A stretch of DNA of 30,806 nucleotides from Promethearchaeota archaeon (GCA_016839635.1 JAEOTV010000083.1:1-30806), one strand, 5' to 3'. Positions 16,976-25,933 are shown, counted from the stretch's first letter. Notes: generated by a model from the sequence alone, not told the origin. Translations and numbers: made by a program.

Positions 16976-17025
16976 ACTGGAATATTTCCCAGTATTAAAA
17001 ATTAGTTATCTATTTAATTAAATAG
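16976..17025. promoter_or_regulatory. Two inverted repeats upstream of hdrA
   Basis: In the 370-base A/T-rich spacer 16780-17149, CTATTTAATTAAATAG (17010-17025) is a perfect 16-base palindrome. ACTGGAA (16976-16982) is inverted as TTCC-C-AGT (16986-16993) with one extra C. AGTTAT flanks the palindrome on both sides. They lie 125-175 bases before the hdrA start and may be operators. Nothing else was found in this spacer apart from T runs near 16790-16820 and a TATA-like box. Confidence 0.35.
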
Positions 17026-17096
17026 TTATTTATTTTTATAAATTTGTGATATTAATATCCTAATTTAATTAATCTCAATAATTATTAGAAAATCGA

Positions 17097-17107
17097 CTTT
17101 ATAATAA
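17097..17107 (+). promoter_or_regulatory. TATA-like box for hdrA
   Basis: CTTTATAATAA lies about 45 bases before the TTG start of hdrA, predicting a leader of 20-25 nt. AGGAT six bases ahead of the TTG is a weak Shine-Dalgarno-like match. Confidence 0.45.
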
Positions 17108-17149
17108 TTAATGAATTATAAAGAAGTCTTAGTATAGAGTAGGATAAAA

Positions 17150-19540
17150 TTGAAAATTGGTTTATTTATCTGTGATTGTGGTAAAAATATTAGTGGTGTA
17201 ATCGACAATGAGTTATTAATTAAACATTTTGAGAAATACCCGGATTTACATGTATTTAGAGATCAATATTTATGTTCTGAATTAGGATTAAACAAGATCG
17301 TTGATGAAATAAAAGAAAAAAAAGTCGATCGTGTTGTAATTGCTGCTTGCTCATTCAAATTACATGGATTACTATTTCGCAAAACAATTGAAAAAGCAGG
17401 AATTAATAGATTTTTAATATCATTTGCAAATATCCGAGAACAAAATTCATGGGTACATTATGATGAACCAGATAAGGCAACGAAAAAAGCAATCGATCAA
17501 ATTAATATGGCGATAGAGCAGGTAAAACTCCTAGAACCATTAGAACTTCAATATTCAGATATTACACCTTCAGTTTTAATAATTGGGGGAGGAATCGCTG
17601 GAATCAAGGCTGCTCTCGTAATTGCTGATACAGGAAATAAAGTGTTTTTGGTAGAAAAAGAGCCAACAATAGGTGGTCATATGGCATTATTTGATAAAAC
17701 CTTTCCAACGCTAGATTGTAGTATATGTATCTTAGGACCAATGATGACTGAAGTTAATGATCATCCGAATATAGAATTACTTACATATTCCACGGTAGAA
17801 GAAGTTGAGGGATACATAGGAAATTTCGATGTAAAAATAGAAAAGAATCCTCGATTCATAGTAGAAGAAGATTGCGTTGGATGTTTCGATATTTGTCGAG
17901 AAGTTTGTCCGATTGATATAGAAGATACTTTTTTTCCTAGAAAGGCAATAGATGTTCCATACCCTCAAGCAATACCTTTATTCCCAAATATTTTAGAGGA
18001 ATATTGTATTGGTTGCAAAGCATGTGCTCAAGCTTGTGATAGAGATGCTATCGATTTCGATCAAAAGCCTGAAATTATTAATATAAAAGTGGGTTCAATT
18101 ATTACTGCAACAGGGTTTAAAACGTTTGATCCCTCCATATTAGGGGAATTTGGGTATAATAAATATTCAGATGTCATCACAACAATGCAGATGGAGAGAT
18201 TATTTAATAGTGATGGCCCAACTCACGGGAAAGTTGTAAGACCATCAAATGGGCAACCTCCAAAAAAGGTTTCTTTTGTTTTATGTGTCGGTTCTAGGAA
18301 TAAAAAAATACATCATGAATATTGTAGTCAAGTATGTTGTAATGTAGCAATTAAACAAGCCATTTTATTAAAAAAGGAGCATCCTGAAGTGAATATTAAT
18401 ATATATTACACGGATATTAGAGCAGTTGGTAAAAATTGCGAAGAGTTTTATAATAGAGCGATAGAAGCTTTTGGAATACGCTTTATAAAGAGTAGTATTT
18501 CGGCTGTATTAAAAAGTGATACATCTGATGAGTTGATAGTTCGTGGTGAAGATGTAATTGAAGATGCTCTTTTTGAAAATAAAACTGATTTAGTAGTTTT
18601 AGCTGTAGGTATTGAACCTTCTGTAGGTACTGATGGATTAAGCCAGATTTTAAATATTTCCCAAGATCCAAATGGATTTTTGTTAGAAAAGCATCTAAAA
18701 GTAAAACCCTCTGAAACCTCGGTAAATGGGATATTTATAGCGGGAGTAATTCAGGGTCCAAAAGATATACCAAACAGTATTGCTCAGGCAGAAAGTGCCG
18801 CAGCAAAAGCGATTTCATTAATTTCTAAAGGCAAAGTTGAGTTAGATCCGCATGTAGTTTATTTTGATAAGGATAAATGCACTTTATGTAGGTTATGTGA
18901 AAATATTTGCATGTTCAATGCATTAAAAATTGAGGAGGAGGAGTTAAATATCACACCAGCTAATTGCACTGGATGTGGTGCATGTGCAGCGATGTGTCCG
19001 GAGGATGCACTTTATATTCCAGGTTTTACAAAAAATCAAATCTCTACTCAAATCAAATCTTTATTAGCCAAAAAAAGTGAATTTCCACTAATTATTGCAT
19101 TTCTTTGTAATTGGTGCTCATATATAGGAGCTGATTTAGCGGGTGTAAGTAAATTATTATATCCTACGAACGTAAGGACCATTCATGTAATGTGTACCGC
19201 TATGCTTAACCCTTCTTTAGTCTTTGAGAGTTTATTTTATGGTGCTGATGGAGTTTTAATAGCTGGTTGCCATGAGCAAGACTGTCATTATCAAGAGGGT
19301 TTTATTAAGGCTAAAATTAGATACGAAAGTATCAGAGAAATGTTAGTTGAAGCAGGAATCAATGAGAACAGGGTAAAAATTGAGTCTATTTCAGCTGGAG
19401 AAGGTGAGAAATATGCTAGGATAATAAAAAAATTCAAAGAAGAAATCAATAATTTAGGTCCAATTCGACCAGATGAATATTTAAAACCACCTTCAATTAA
19501 AGAGCAATTAAAAGACACAGCAAAATTAAATGAATTATAA
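17150..19540 (+). CDS. hdrA: HdrA-MvhD fusion: FAD/iron-sulfur electron-bifurcating subunit
   Basis: Fusion of HdrA with the hydrogenase delta subunit MvhD, 796 residues, start TTG. The order is: an N-terminal HdrA domain with CDCG and AACS cysteines; FAD fold SVLIIGGGIAGIKAAL (~141-156); the conserved TLDCSICILGP with Cys where some homologues have selenocysteine; a first cluster CVGCFDICREVCP (~242) with C-x2-C-x3-C-x3-C spacing; CIGCKACAQAC (~286); two ferredoxin clusters CTLCRLCENIC (~577) and CTGCGACAAMCP (~606); and the MvhD part from ~645 with CNWCSY and GCHEQDCHY for a [2Fe-2S] cluster. HdrA bifurcates electrons to ferredoxin and HdrB; MvhD links it to a hydrogenase or formate dehydrogenase. 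The matching hdrC/hdrB pair lies about 11 kb upstream. Confidence 0.93.
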   Translation: MKIGLFICDCGKNISGVIDNELLIKHFEKYPDLHVFRDQYLCSELGLNKIVDEIKEKKVDRVVIAACSFKLHGLLFRKTIEKAGINRFLISFANIREQNSWVHYDEPDKATKKAIDQINMAIEQVKLLEPLELQYSDITPSVLIIGGGIAGIKAALVIADTGNKVFLVEKEPTIGGHMALFDKTFPTLDCSICILGPMMTEVNDHPNIELLTYSTVEEVEGYIGNFDVKIEKNPRFIVEEDCVGCFDICREVCPIDIEDTFFPRKAIDVPYPQAIPLFPNILEEYCIGCKACAQACDRDAIDFDQKPEIINIKVGSIITATGFKTFDPSILGEFGYNKYSDVITTMQMERLFNSDGPTHGKVVRPSNGQPPKKVSFVLCVGSRNKKIHHEYCSQVCCNVAIKQAILLKKEHPEVNINIYYTDIRAVGKNCEEFYNRAIEAFGIRFIKSSISAVLKSDTSDELIVRGEDVIEDALFENKTDLVVLAVGIEPSVGTDGLSQILNISQDPNGFLLEKHLKVKPSETSVNGIFIAGVIQGPKDIPNSIAQAESAAAKAISLISKGKVELDPHVVYFDKDKCTLCRLCENICMFNALKIEEEELNITPANCTGCGACAAMCPEDALYIPGFTKNQISTQIKSLLAKKSEFPLIIAFLCNWCSYIGADLAGVSKLLYPTNVRTIHVMCTAMLNPSLVFESLFYGADGVLIAGCHEQDCHYQEGFIKAKIRYESIREMLVEAGINENRVKIESISAGEGEKYARIIKKFKEEINNLGPIRPDEYLKPPSIKEQLKDTAKLNEL

Positions 19541-19692
19541 ATAATCATTTAGCATAGCAGAATTTATCTTTTTTTTTAAAGAAAAAATTCAATTTTATAT
19601 AGGTTTTCTCTTATAACCTTATAAATAGATATTTTCTATTATATTATAGTACGCGAATTTTAATTTTAAATTTATAATTTAACAGGTTAAAT

Positions 19693-20979
19693 ATGAGAAT
19701 CCGTGCTATTACTATAGGGCAGATGATTCCATTCTTACTAAAAAATGAAACAATTTTATCTTTTTTACAAGATAAATTAATAAATTTCTCTTCTTTCGCG
19801 AACGAATTTAGTGATATGCTAAAAGAATTTGACATCGAAATAGACACAAGAAGATTTTGTTCCCAACCACTTTTTAGTTTTGATAATAAATTATTTTATG
19901 AAAAAAATTTGAAAGAAACACTGGTAGATATAAATGATCAAATAAGGTTTTTACAAGACGTATTTAAGGATTATGGAATTAATTATTTTGCCTGTGCTAT
20001 GATGAGGGCTGATCAAATTCAAGAATTAGGAATTTTTGAAAAGCTGTTATTAAATGAAGTCCCAAAATTTATTCAAAATAAGCGTAAATTTTTTACTTCT
20101 TTGCCTGTAGCATCTACTGAAAAGGGAATTAACTTGGCTGCATTAAGATCAGGAGCAAAAATAATAAAAAACCTATCAGATCCAGATCCCTTTAATAACT
20201 TACAATTTTGCGTATCTACTAACGTAAGTCCAAATACTCCTTTTTTTCCAGCTGCTTATCATTTATCTGAAAAGCCTGCTTTTTCATTAGCATTAGAAAT
20301 GGCAGATGAGGTAATTAATGTCATTGAAGAATCAAATACTTTAAGAGATACTCAGCTTAATTTATTAGCCAAATTTAATGAAATTTATGATAATTTAACA
20401 AAAATTGCAGAAAAAGCAGCAAGGAATTTTAATATTGAGTTTAAGGGAATTGATTTTTCTCCCGCGCCCTACCCGAAGGTTGAAAAGAGTATTGGGACAG
20501 CTATAGAAAAATTAGGAATTGATTATTTTGGAGCTAATGGGACACTAATGGCGGTAGCTCTTATAAAGAATTCTATTCCGACTGATAAGGAAAAAGTAAT
20601 TGGATTTTCGGGATTCATGCAACCTGTTTTAGAAGATTTTATATTATCTAAAAGATTATCTGAGAATAGATTTAATTTAGATTCTCTTGTCCTGTATTCT
20701 ACTATGTGTGGAGCAGGTCTAGATGTAGTTCCGCTTCCAGGAGATATAACTGAACGTGAATTGTTTTATATATTACTCGACATCTGTACGATATCTGTAA
20801 TCTTAAATAAACCTTTAACTTGTAGGCTTATGCCTATTCCAGGAAAAAATTCAGGAGATGATGTCGAGTTTGATTTTGAATACTTCGCTCCCACTAAAAT
20901 AATTAACTTTAGAAGAATAACGGGCGAAAATAAGGATGATTTATTTAATGGAAATGAAAAAAATTTGAAATTTCTTTAA
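19693..20979 (+). CDS. DUF711 family protein
   Basis: Cytosolic protein of the DUF711/UPF0210 family, 428 residues, matching the usual ~430-450. Diagnostic blocks are the N-terminal MRIRAITIG, FCVSTNVSPNTPFFPAAYH, GIDFSPAPYPKVEKSIGTAIE, MCGAGLDVVPLPGD and the C-terminal CRLMPIPGKNSGDDVEFDFEYF. The family is widespread in bacteria and archaea; its reaction is not established. It lies 152 nt behind hdrA on the same strand, but an A/T spacer with T runs suggests its own promoter. The C-terminal ~20 residues are a non-conserved polar tail. Confidence 0.85.
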   Translation: MRIRAITIGQMIPFLLKNETILSFLQDKLINFSSFANEFSDMLKEFDIEIDTRRFCSQPLFSFDNKLFYEKNLKETLVDINDQIRFLQDVFKDYGINYFACAMMRADQIQELGIFEKLLLNEVPKFIQNKRKFFTSLPVASTEKGINLAALRSGAKIIKNLSDPDPFNNLQFCVSTNVSPNTPFFPAAYHLSEKPAFSLALEMADEVINVIEESNTLRDTQLNLLAKFNEIYDNLTKIAEKAARNFNIEFKGIDFSPAPYPKVEKSIGTAIEKLGIDYFGANGTLMAVALIKNSIPTDKEKVIGFSGFMQPVLEDFILSKRLSENRFNLDSLVLYSTMCGAGLDVVPLPGDITERELFYILLDICTISVILNKPLTCRLMPIPGKNSGDDVEFDFEYFAPTKIINFRRITGENKDDLFNGNEKNLKFL

Positions 20980-21049
20980 TAACATTTTTTAGAAAGAGTA
21001 TCTAAATATTCTTTTGAGAACTTCCAAAAATTAAATTTAAATCTTTTAT

Positions 21050-21505
21050 ATGAGTGAAAAAAAGAAAAATACACGCTTGAAATTCTTTAATGAAGCAGTC
21101 GAATATATTGATAAATTCGATAATCAAGAATTGAAGATCCAAGAAAATTCGAATCCTTTCAGCCCAGTGAATAACAATTCTATTTTTCTTAGAGATGAAA
21201 TGATTAATGAATTAAACAATTTAAGAGAAATAATAAGAAATAATCCAGATCTAAAAATTAAGGCATTATCGGATAAAGAAAGAGAAATCTTTTATAATTT
21301 CGTTAGGTTTTATAGAATTTGTCCTATATGTGGAAATCAAAATCACTTCTTTAATCTAAAAAAAATATTTTTTGATGATGATAAACAAATAGTTATTGGA
21401 GAATTGATAAGATTAATGACATTATATAAAGGAAACGTAAAGAAGATCAAATTTCAATTTGGTGTTCCATGTTGTAATTGCTATAAACAATTTCTAATAG
21501 AATAA
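21050..21505 (+). CDS. Hypothetical protein with a split zinc-binding site
   Basis: Unrecognised 151-residue protein. The first ~85 residues are charged and helical. Then come Cys91-x2-Cys94 (ICPICGNQNHFFNLKK) and, 50 residues on, Cys141, Cys142 and Cys144 (PCCNCYKQF), together able to bind one zinc in a ribbon. The region between is a helix plus a basic strand (NVKKIKFQF). It lies 70 nt after DUF711 on the same strand and converges with a winged-helix gene. Function unknown; nucleic-acid binding is possible. Confidence 0.6.
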   Translation: MSEKKKNTRLKFFNEAVEYIDKFDNQELKIQENSNPFSPVNNNSIFLRDEMINELNNLREIIRNNPDLKIKALSDKEREIFYNFVRFYRICPICGNQNHFFNLKKIFFDDDKQIVIGELIRLMTLYKGNVKKIKFQFGVPCCNCYKQFLIE

Positions 21506-21521
21506 TAAAAATAACTAATCT

Positions 21522-21860
21522 TTATTCTAAATATTCAATTACTTTTCCGCTTTGAGTTATTTCATAACAAATTTCATCAGTATCTTCATCTTTTATAGAA
21601 TTAATACAGAAAGCTTTGATTAGAAAATCCATATTATAATTTAACATATACTCATCATCGAGAATTCCATCTTTAATAAGCTTTGTAAGTAATTCACTTT
21701 TTGAAATTCGCTTAGTATTGTTTACTATATTCAGAATTTCGCGTCTAATGGGATGATTAACAGCTTTAAGATAGAGATCATGTAAATACCGTGTTCCCTC
21801 TACTGTTTTGCTAAATTCTTCCATAGATTTATAGTTCTTGAAATCGAACTCATCGGGCAT
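21522..21860 (-). CDS. Winged-helix (ArsR-like) DNA-binding protein
   Basis: A 112-residue protein with a single winged helix. AVNHPIRREILNIVNNTKRISKSELLTKL is the classic ArsR-type start: a helix with HP.R..IL followed by the helix-turn-helix. The wing strand is EICYEITQSGKVIEYLE. The N-terminal 30 residues are acidic. No metal-binding cysteine set is seen (one Cys in AFCIN, one in EICYE), so metal sensing is unlikely. Probably a transcription regulator; target unknown. It is convergent with the zinc-site protein (16 nt between stops). Confidence 0.7.
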   Translation of the reverse strand: MPDEFDFKNYKSMEEFSKTVEGTRYLHDLYLKAVNHPIRREILNIVNNTKRISKSELLTKLIKDGILDDEYMLNYNMDFLIKAFCINSIKDEDTDEICYEITQSGKVIEYLE

Positions 21861-21993
21861 ATTTGAGAATATTAAAGAAGAAAGAAAAATCTTGGGTTTT
21901 CAATTTGTATACTTTACTCAGTTGTTAAAATATAAATGGGCTTTAAATAATTGGCTTGAAAGTAAATTATAGAATTAATAACCATACGAAAAA

Positions 21994-22287
21994 GTGTTTA
22001 AATTGGAAAAACTAAAATTATCTAATAACTCCAAAATCGAACCACTCAATAAAAAAGAGAAGGTTGGGAATAAGATTGATAGTCTTTGGAGTGAAAGTAC
22101 ACCCCTATCTAAGAATTTAAAATTTCAAAATAAAAAATTAATAATAAAACTAGAAACCAACGGAATGGAGAAAAGAAAAATCTCTTTAAAATTGGAAAGT
22201 GAGAGTCCAAAAGTTTCTTCTAGTAATTATACACTCATTTCAGAAATAATAAAAGAATTTTTTAACGGATCTAATAGTTTTGAATAG
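21994..22287 (+). CDS. Hypothetical small protein
   Basis: Unrecognised 97-residue frame starting at GTG 21994 (TTG 22003 is an alternative). The N-terminal half is Lys/Ser/Asn-rich and probably disordered. The second half has alternating residues suited to strands (KKLIIKLETN, KISLKLESESP) and ends in a helix (YTLISEIIKEFFNG). No Shine-Dalgarno site is seen. It lies 134 nt ahead of the aldolase on the same strand. Reality is moderately likely. Confidence 0.45.
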   Translation: MFKLEKLKLSNNSKIEPLNKKEKVGNKIDSLWSESTPLSKNLKFQNKKLIIKLETNGMEKRKISLKLESESPKVSSSNYTLISEIIKEFFNGSNSFE

Positions 22288-22420
22288 ATATATGAGAGTA
22301 ATTCTTTTAGTAATTCTCTATAAATAATATCTTTCAATAGAAATTAAAAGAAAAATATTTTATTCTAGCACTCTTATTTCTTCATTAATTTTAACTGAAA
22401 TGCAAATTTGATGAGAAAAA

Positions 22421-23482
22421 ATGAATTTTGAAGAAATAAAAAGTTTATTGGGAACAGATGCTGATAATTTATTAAATCATGTATGTACTGGAATACCTAA
22501 AGAAATGATTCATCCTCCTGGTCCTGATTATATTGAACGAGTAGTAGAACTTAATGATAGAAATAATTTAGTATTGAACAATATGGAACGATTATTTAAT
22601 CAAACTGGAAGATTAGCAGAAACGGGATACCTTTCAGTATTACCTGTTGATCAAGGAATTGAACACACTGCTTCAGCTAGCTTTGCTGTAAATCCATCAT
22701 ATTTTGATCCAGAAAATATAATAAAACTGGCAATCAACGGAGGATGTAATGCTGTCGCATCTACTCTCGGAATTTTAGGCTCTGTTTCAAGACGTTATGC
22801 TCGTAAAATTCCATTTATTGTAAAAATTAACCACAACGAACTCCTTACAAAACCAAACCCCTCTGATCAAACAGTTTTCGCAAATGTAGATCAAGCTTGG
22901 GATATGGGAGCAGCAGCGATTGGAGCCACAATATATTTTGGGTCACAAAATTCACGACGCCAGATTCAAGAAATTAGTGAGGCATTTAAATACGCTCATG
23001 AAATAGGTTTAGTTTGCATTCTCTGGTGCTATTTGAGAAACACAGAAGAATTTATAAAAAATGGCAAAGATTACCATACAGCAAACGATTTAGAAAGCCA
23101 AGCAAATTATTTAGGAGTTACTATTGAAGCAGATATAATAAAACAAAAATTATCTACTCTTAACAAGGGATTCCTTGATTTAAATTTTGGTAAAACAGAT
23201 AAACTTGTTTATGAAAAATTAGCAACAGATAACCCAATTGAGTGGAACCGCTACCAAGTCGCAAATTGTTTTATGGGACGAGCGGGATTAATTAATTCGG
23301 GAGGAGAAACAGGTGGAAACGATCTCCAGGATGCTATTAAAGCTGCTGTAATCAATAAACGTTCAGGGGGAATGGGTTTAATCCTTGGACGAAAAGCCTT
23401 TAAAAAACCTACTCCAGAAGGTATCAAAATTTTGAATGCAGTACAAGACGTCTACTTAAATAAAAATATAACTATTGCGTAA
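22421..23482 (+). CDS. fbaB: Class I fructose-bisphosphate aldolase, FbaB/DhnA type
   Basis: Cleaves fructose-1,6-bisphosphate to dihydroxyacetone phosphate and glyceraldehyde-3-phosphate through a lysine Schiff base. The 353-residue length equals bacterial FbaB (~350). Blocks shared with the enterobacterial enzyme, as I remember it, include [59 protein letters not shown], and the C-terminus [15 protein letters not shown]...NAVQDVYL. The closeness to a bacterial enzyme suggests transfer from bacteria. The Schiff-base lysine is probably in ADIIKQKL, but this is from memory. It has its own promoter region upstream and a T-tract downstream. It would serve gluconeogenesis or glycolysis. Confidence 0.93.
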   Translation: MNFEEIKSLLGTDADNLLNHVCTGIPKEMIHPPGPDYIERVVELNDRNNLVLNNMERLFNQTGRLAETGYLSVLPVDQGIEHTASASFAVNPSYFDPENIIKLAINGGCNAVASTLGILGSVSRRYARKIPFIVKINHNELLTKPNPSDQTVFANVDQAWDMGAAAIGATIYFGSQNSRRQIQEISEAFKYAHEIGLVCILWCYLRNTEEFIKNGKDYHTANDLESQANYLGVTIEADIIKQKLSTLNKGFLDLNFGKTDKLVYEKLATDNPIEWNRYQVANCFMGRAGLINSGGETGGNDLQDAIKAAVINKRSGGMGLILGRKAFKKPTPEGIKILNAVQDVYLNKNITIA

Positions 23483-23490
23483 AAAATTTA

Positions 23491-23506
23491 CTTTTTTCTT
23501 TTTTTT
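23491..23506 (+). terminator. T-tract terminator after fbaB
   Basis: CTTTTTTCTTTTTTTT starts eight bases after the fbaB stop, a typical archaeal oligo-T termination signal. Confidence 0.55.
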
Positions 23507-23588
23507 AACAATAATAATTTTATTGAATTAAAATTAAAAATAAAAATTACATTATTCATACTATAGAATTATTTTTCTTAAGATTATA

Positions 23589-24152
23589 ATGGGAAAGGAT
23601 AAAAATTTTAGACCGGATCCTAATGTTAATCCTTATAAGGTTAGACATACGCCTACTTCTCCTAAAAGAGATCTGATTGATTTCAATACTCGTAGAATAT
23701 GTCCTGCATGTGGGAAGGATATTAAAATAACACATAATTTTTGCAAATATTGCGGAATGGACTTAAGTGAGATTGAACCAATAGGAAACGATGAAATATC
23801 AAAACAATTAGCAATGACAGCTGTATCTGATCCAGATCCCGAGGTTAGAAAAGAAGCTGTTGATACATTAGGGGATTTTGAAGATAAAAGCGTTTTAGGA
23901 GTTTTTACATATATCTTATTAAATGATCCAGATGAGAATGTGAGAAAAGCAGCAGCAGACGAGTTAGGAGATATACATCATCCATATAGTCTAGACGCAT
24001 TAGCAAAAGCACTTAAAGATGAAAGTGCGCTTGTTCGAAAAGAAGCTATTGAAGGATTAAAAAAGATTAAAAAAAACACTAAGTCAAAGCAAATAGACGA
24101 AAGAACACGAGAGGACAGGGAAATTGAAGAAAATAATTCTGAACCAGAATGA
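23589..24152 (+). CDS. Zinc-ribbon protein with HEAT repeats
   Basis: A 187-residue cytosolic protein. A zinc ribbon occupies residues 38-55 (Cys38-x2-Cys41, Cys52-x2-Cys55; ICPACGKDI...FCKYCGMDL). Two to three HEAT repeats follow (DPDPEVRKEAVDTLGDFED, DPDENVRKAAADELGDIHH, DESALVRKEAIEGLKKIKK), each with the D..(V)R..A...L pattern. The tail is highly charged. HEAT repeats of this kind bind proteins, in archaea sometimes as phycobilin-lyase-like scaffolds. Partner unknown. The stop is two bases from the end of the convergent gelsolin-like gene. Confidence 0.8.
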   Translation: MGKDKNFRPDPNVNPYKVRHTPTSPKRDLIDFNTRRICPACGKDIKITHNFCKYCGMDLSEIEPIGNDEISKQLAMTAVSDPDPEVRKEAVDTLGDFEDKSVLGVFTYILLNDPDENVRKAAADELGDIHHPYSLDALAKALKDESALVRKEAIEGLKKIKKNTKSKQIDERTREDREIEENNSEPE

Positions 24153-24154
24153 GT

Positions 24155-25237
24155 TCAATCAGATTTTGGAATGCTTGGTAAATTTCTTCTTGGTTTTTTT
24201 TCTTTAGATTTCTTCAATATTTCTACTATTTCTGCTTTTCTTAAATTCGATGACAACTCTATTTTTTTCTCTTCTGCATAAGTTCTAAGGTCTTTTACAG
24301 TCATTGCATTAAAATCCGTTTCCTCTTTAGTAGTGTCTGTTTTTTTTGCAGAACTAGTTGATGATTCCTTAATTGATACGCGTTTACTTTGAGTTCTTTG
24401 TTTTTCTAATACTTCTACTGCTTCCACAATTCCTTTTTTTTCATCAAAATAAATTCTCAGTAAATGATTATCTAATTTTATCATATCTTCAGGAACCTTT
24501 TTTAATGGTTCCCATTCAGTTTCTTCAACATCTTTGCCAAAAATAGTAGCTGTTTTAGAAACAGCAGCATAAAGGGTATGGCCTATAATAAGATTTATTC
24601 GCTTTAAATTATCAGAAATTTCAGTTTTTAAAATTTTATCTTTAATACTTTGAGTTTGTGTCTCTGATAATCCTAATGCCTTGCTAACGGCGGATGGTTT
24701 TACCATTGGTTTGCTAGTTTTCGGTGTAGGCATACTTCGGGTATAAGAGGAAGTTACTACTTTGCTACTGGTATCTTGTAATGCAGGTGAGAAATATTCT
24801 TCTTCTACTTGCGATTCAGCAGTTTTTGGAGAAACATCAGAAATTGTAGCCTGAACTTCCCTTTCTCGTTCAATATTTCTAACATAACGCATATCTTCTA
24901 GGCGATCAGTAACTTCCATTGATTCTAATCTAAAAGCATTTAGAAATTCAATTGGTTCGTCACCTGCATCTACAGAAACAATTTTACAACGATGGTATCT
25001 CGCATCTTTCACCAATTCTTCTTGTAGAGATGAAGCTACTCTTGAACTGATAAACCGTTTTCGAACAGGTGATTTTGGCCCTTTCCAGATGAATATCCTT
25101 CTTAAATCTTCTCTAATTATAACTAAAACTTGTTCTGGATGCAAATTTTCCTGAAGATGTTCCTCTTCTATGTTTAGTTTAATTCTTTCTCCAGAATCAT
25201 CTAATTCATAAACCATAAAAGTTTCAATTTCAGTCAT
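24155..25237 (-). CDS. Gelsolin-like domain protein with C-terminal SAP/Rho_N-like motif
   Basis: A 360-residue multidomain protein. Residues ~30-102 resemble a gelsolin segment: VLVIIREDLRRIFIWKG (the F.W.G strand), a helix of the form SPVRKRFISSRVASSLQEEL, and IVSVDAGDEPIEFLNAF (the V..G.EP..F block). Gelsolin domains bind actin and calcium; Asgard archaea encode gelsolin-like proteins shown in other species to affect actin. A Ser/Thr/Pro-rich linker (~110-195) and an uncharacterised helical/strand region (~195-285) follow. Residues ~310-345 (FNAMTVKDLRTYAEEKKIELS...AEIVEIL) look like a SAP or Rho_N helix-extended-helix motif, usually nucleic-acid binding. The combination is unusual. Domain calls are by eye. 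Confidence 0.7.
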   Translation of the reverse strand: MTEIETFMVYELDDSGERIKLNIEEEHLQENLHPEQVLVIIREDLRRIFIWKGPKSPVRKRFISSRVASSLQEELVKDARYHRCKIVSVDAGDEPIEFLNAFRLESMEVTDRLEDMRYVRNIEREREVQATISDVSPKTAESQVEEEYFSPALQDTSSKVVTSSYTRSMPTPKTSKPMVKPSAVSKALGLSETQTQSIKDKILKTEISDNLKRINLIIGHTLYAAVSKTATIFGKDVEETEWEPLKKVPEDMIKLDNHLLRIYFDEKKGIVEAVEVLEKQRTQSKRVSIKESSTSSAKKTDTTKEETDFNAMTVKDLRTYAEEKKIELSSNLRKAEIVEILKKSKEKKPRRNLPSIPKSD

Positions 25238-25444
25238 ATTTGTTCAGCAATGTGTATTTTCAGTGATATTTCAATATCTCATTGTTTAATAATGAAATCT
25301 TAAAAAATTTTGAAATTCCTTTTCAAACTTACTTATTTTAAAAAAAATATAAATTAAATCATTTTAAATTTTGTTTTTTAAAAAACATAAAGTAATTTCT
25401 AGTAGAAGAATTTTTTAAAATAGAAAAAAAAATTATAGGATTTA

Positions 25445-25915
25445 TTAGTAGTCATGAAGAACATTATCAATTGAAAGAACAAATCCTACTAATATTCTAC
25501 GATCAGTTTCATTATCAAGAATCTTTAAAGCATAGGTATCTTTGAAATCTAATAAACCCCCAAGAAATAAATCTCGCCATCGATCAGCTTTTTCAATTTC
25601 TGCTACAATTTTTCCAGTTGTTACATCATACACTTTAAAGCTAAATCCAAAGAAATTACCAATAGCTTCATACCATCGTGTTCCATCAGGTGCTTCTAAG
25701 AAGAATTTATTCTTAAAAAATGTAAGTATCTTTTTCTTAATTCTTGCTATCAAATTCCCTTGTGGATCTTTTAAGTCTTGAGCTCCGCGAGCTGATACAA
25801 TTTTAGCATGAATTGTAGCTGCTATAGTACCATCAAGTTCTTGTAGTTCTACTCTTCGCCGGATACTTAAGATAACTCTTTTCATTCTACCAATTATTTG
25901 GTTATTCTCATCCAA
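25445..25915 (-). CDS. LURP-one/tubby-like domain protein, C-terminal part of an interrupted gene
   Basis: A 156-residue fragment of the LURP-one-related (tubby C-terminal-like) fold: a run of strands (GRMKRVILSIRRRVELQELDG, AKIVSARGAQDLKDPQGNLIARI, KVYDVTTGKIVAEIEKADRW) ending in a helix-strand unit (RRILVGFVLSIDNVLHDY). Its first codon is TTG 25915. The true start of the fold lies upstream in the same frame: WGSGDI directly before it, and NRNYYVLKEKYWD beyond an in-frame TAA. The fragment therefore lacks the first strand. Either it is a broken gene or expression needs the interruption to be bypassed. LURP-one proteins bind lipids or membranes in other systems; function here is unknown. Confidence 0.7.
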   Translation of the reverse strand: MDENNQIIGRMKRVILSIRRRVELQELDGTIAATIHAKIVSARGAQDLKDPQGNLIARIKKKILTFFKNKFFLEAPDGTRWYEAIGNFFGFSFKVYDVTTGKIVAEIEKADRWRDLFLGGLLDFKDTYALKILDNETDRRILVGFVLSIDNVLHDY

Positions 25916-25933
25916 AATGTCACCGGAACCCCA

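Noticed and set aside
16780..17149. A hidden gene or tRNA in the 370-base spacer before hdrA
   Set aside because: No open frame with coding character and no cloverleaf or T-arm pattern was found; it is A/T-rich with inverted repeats only.
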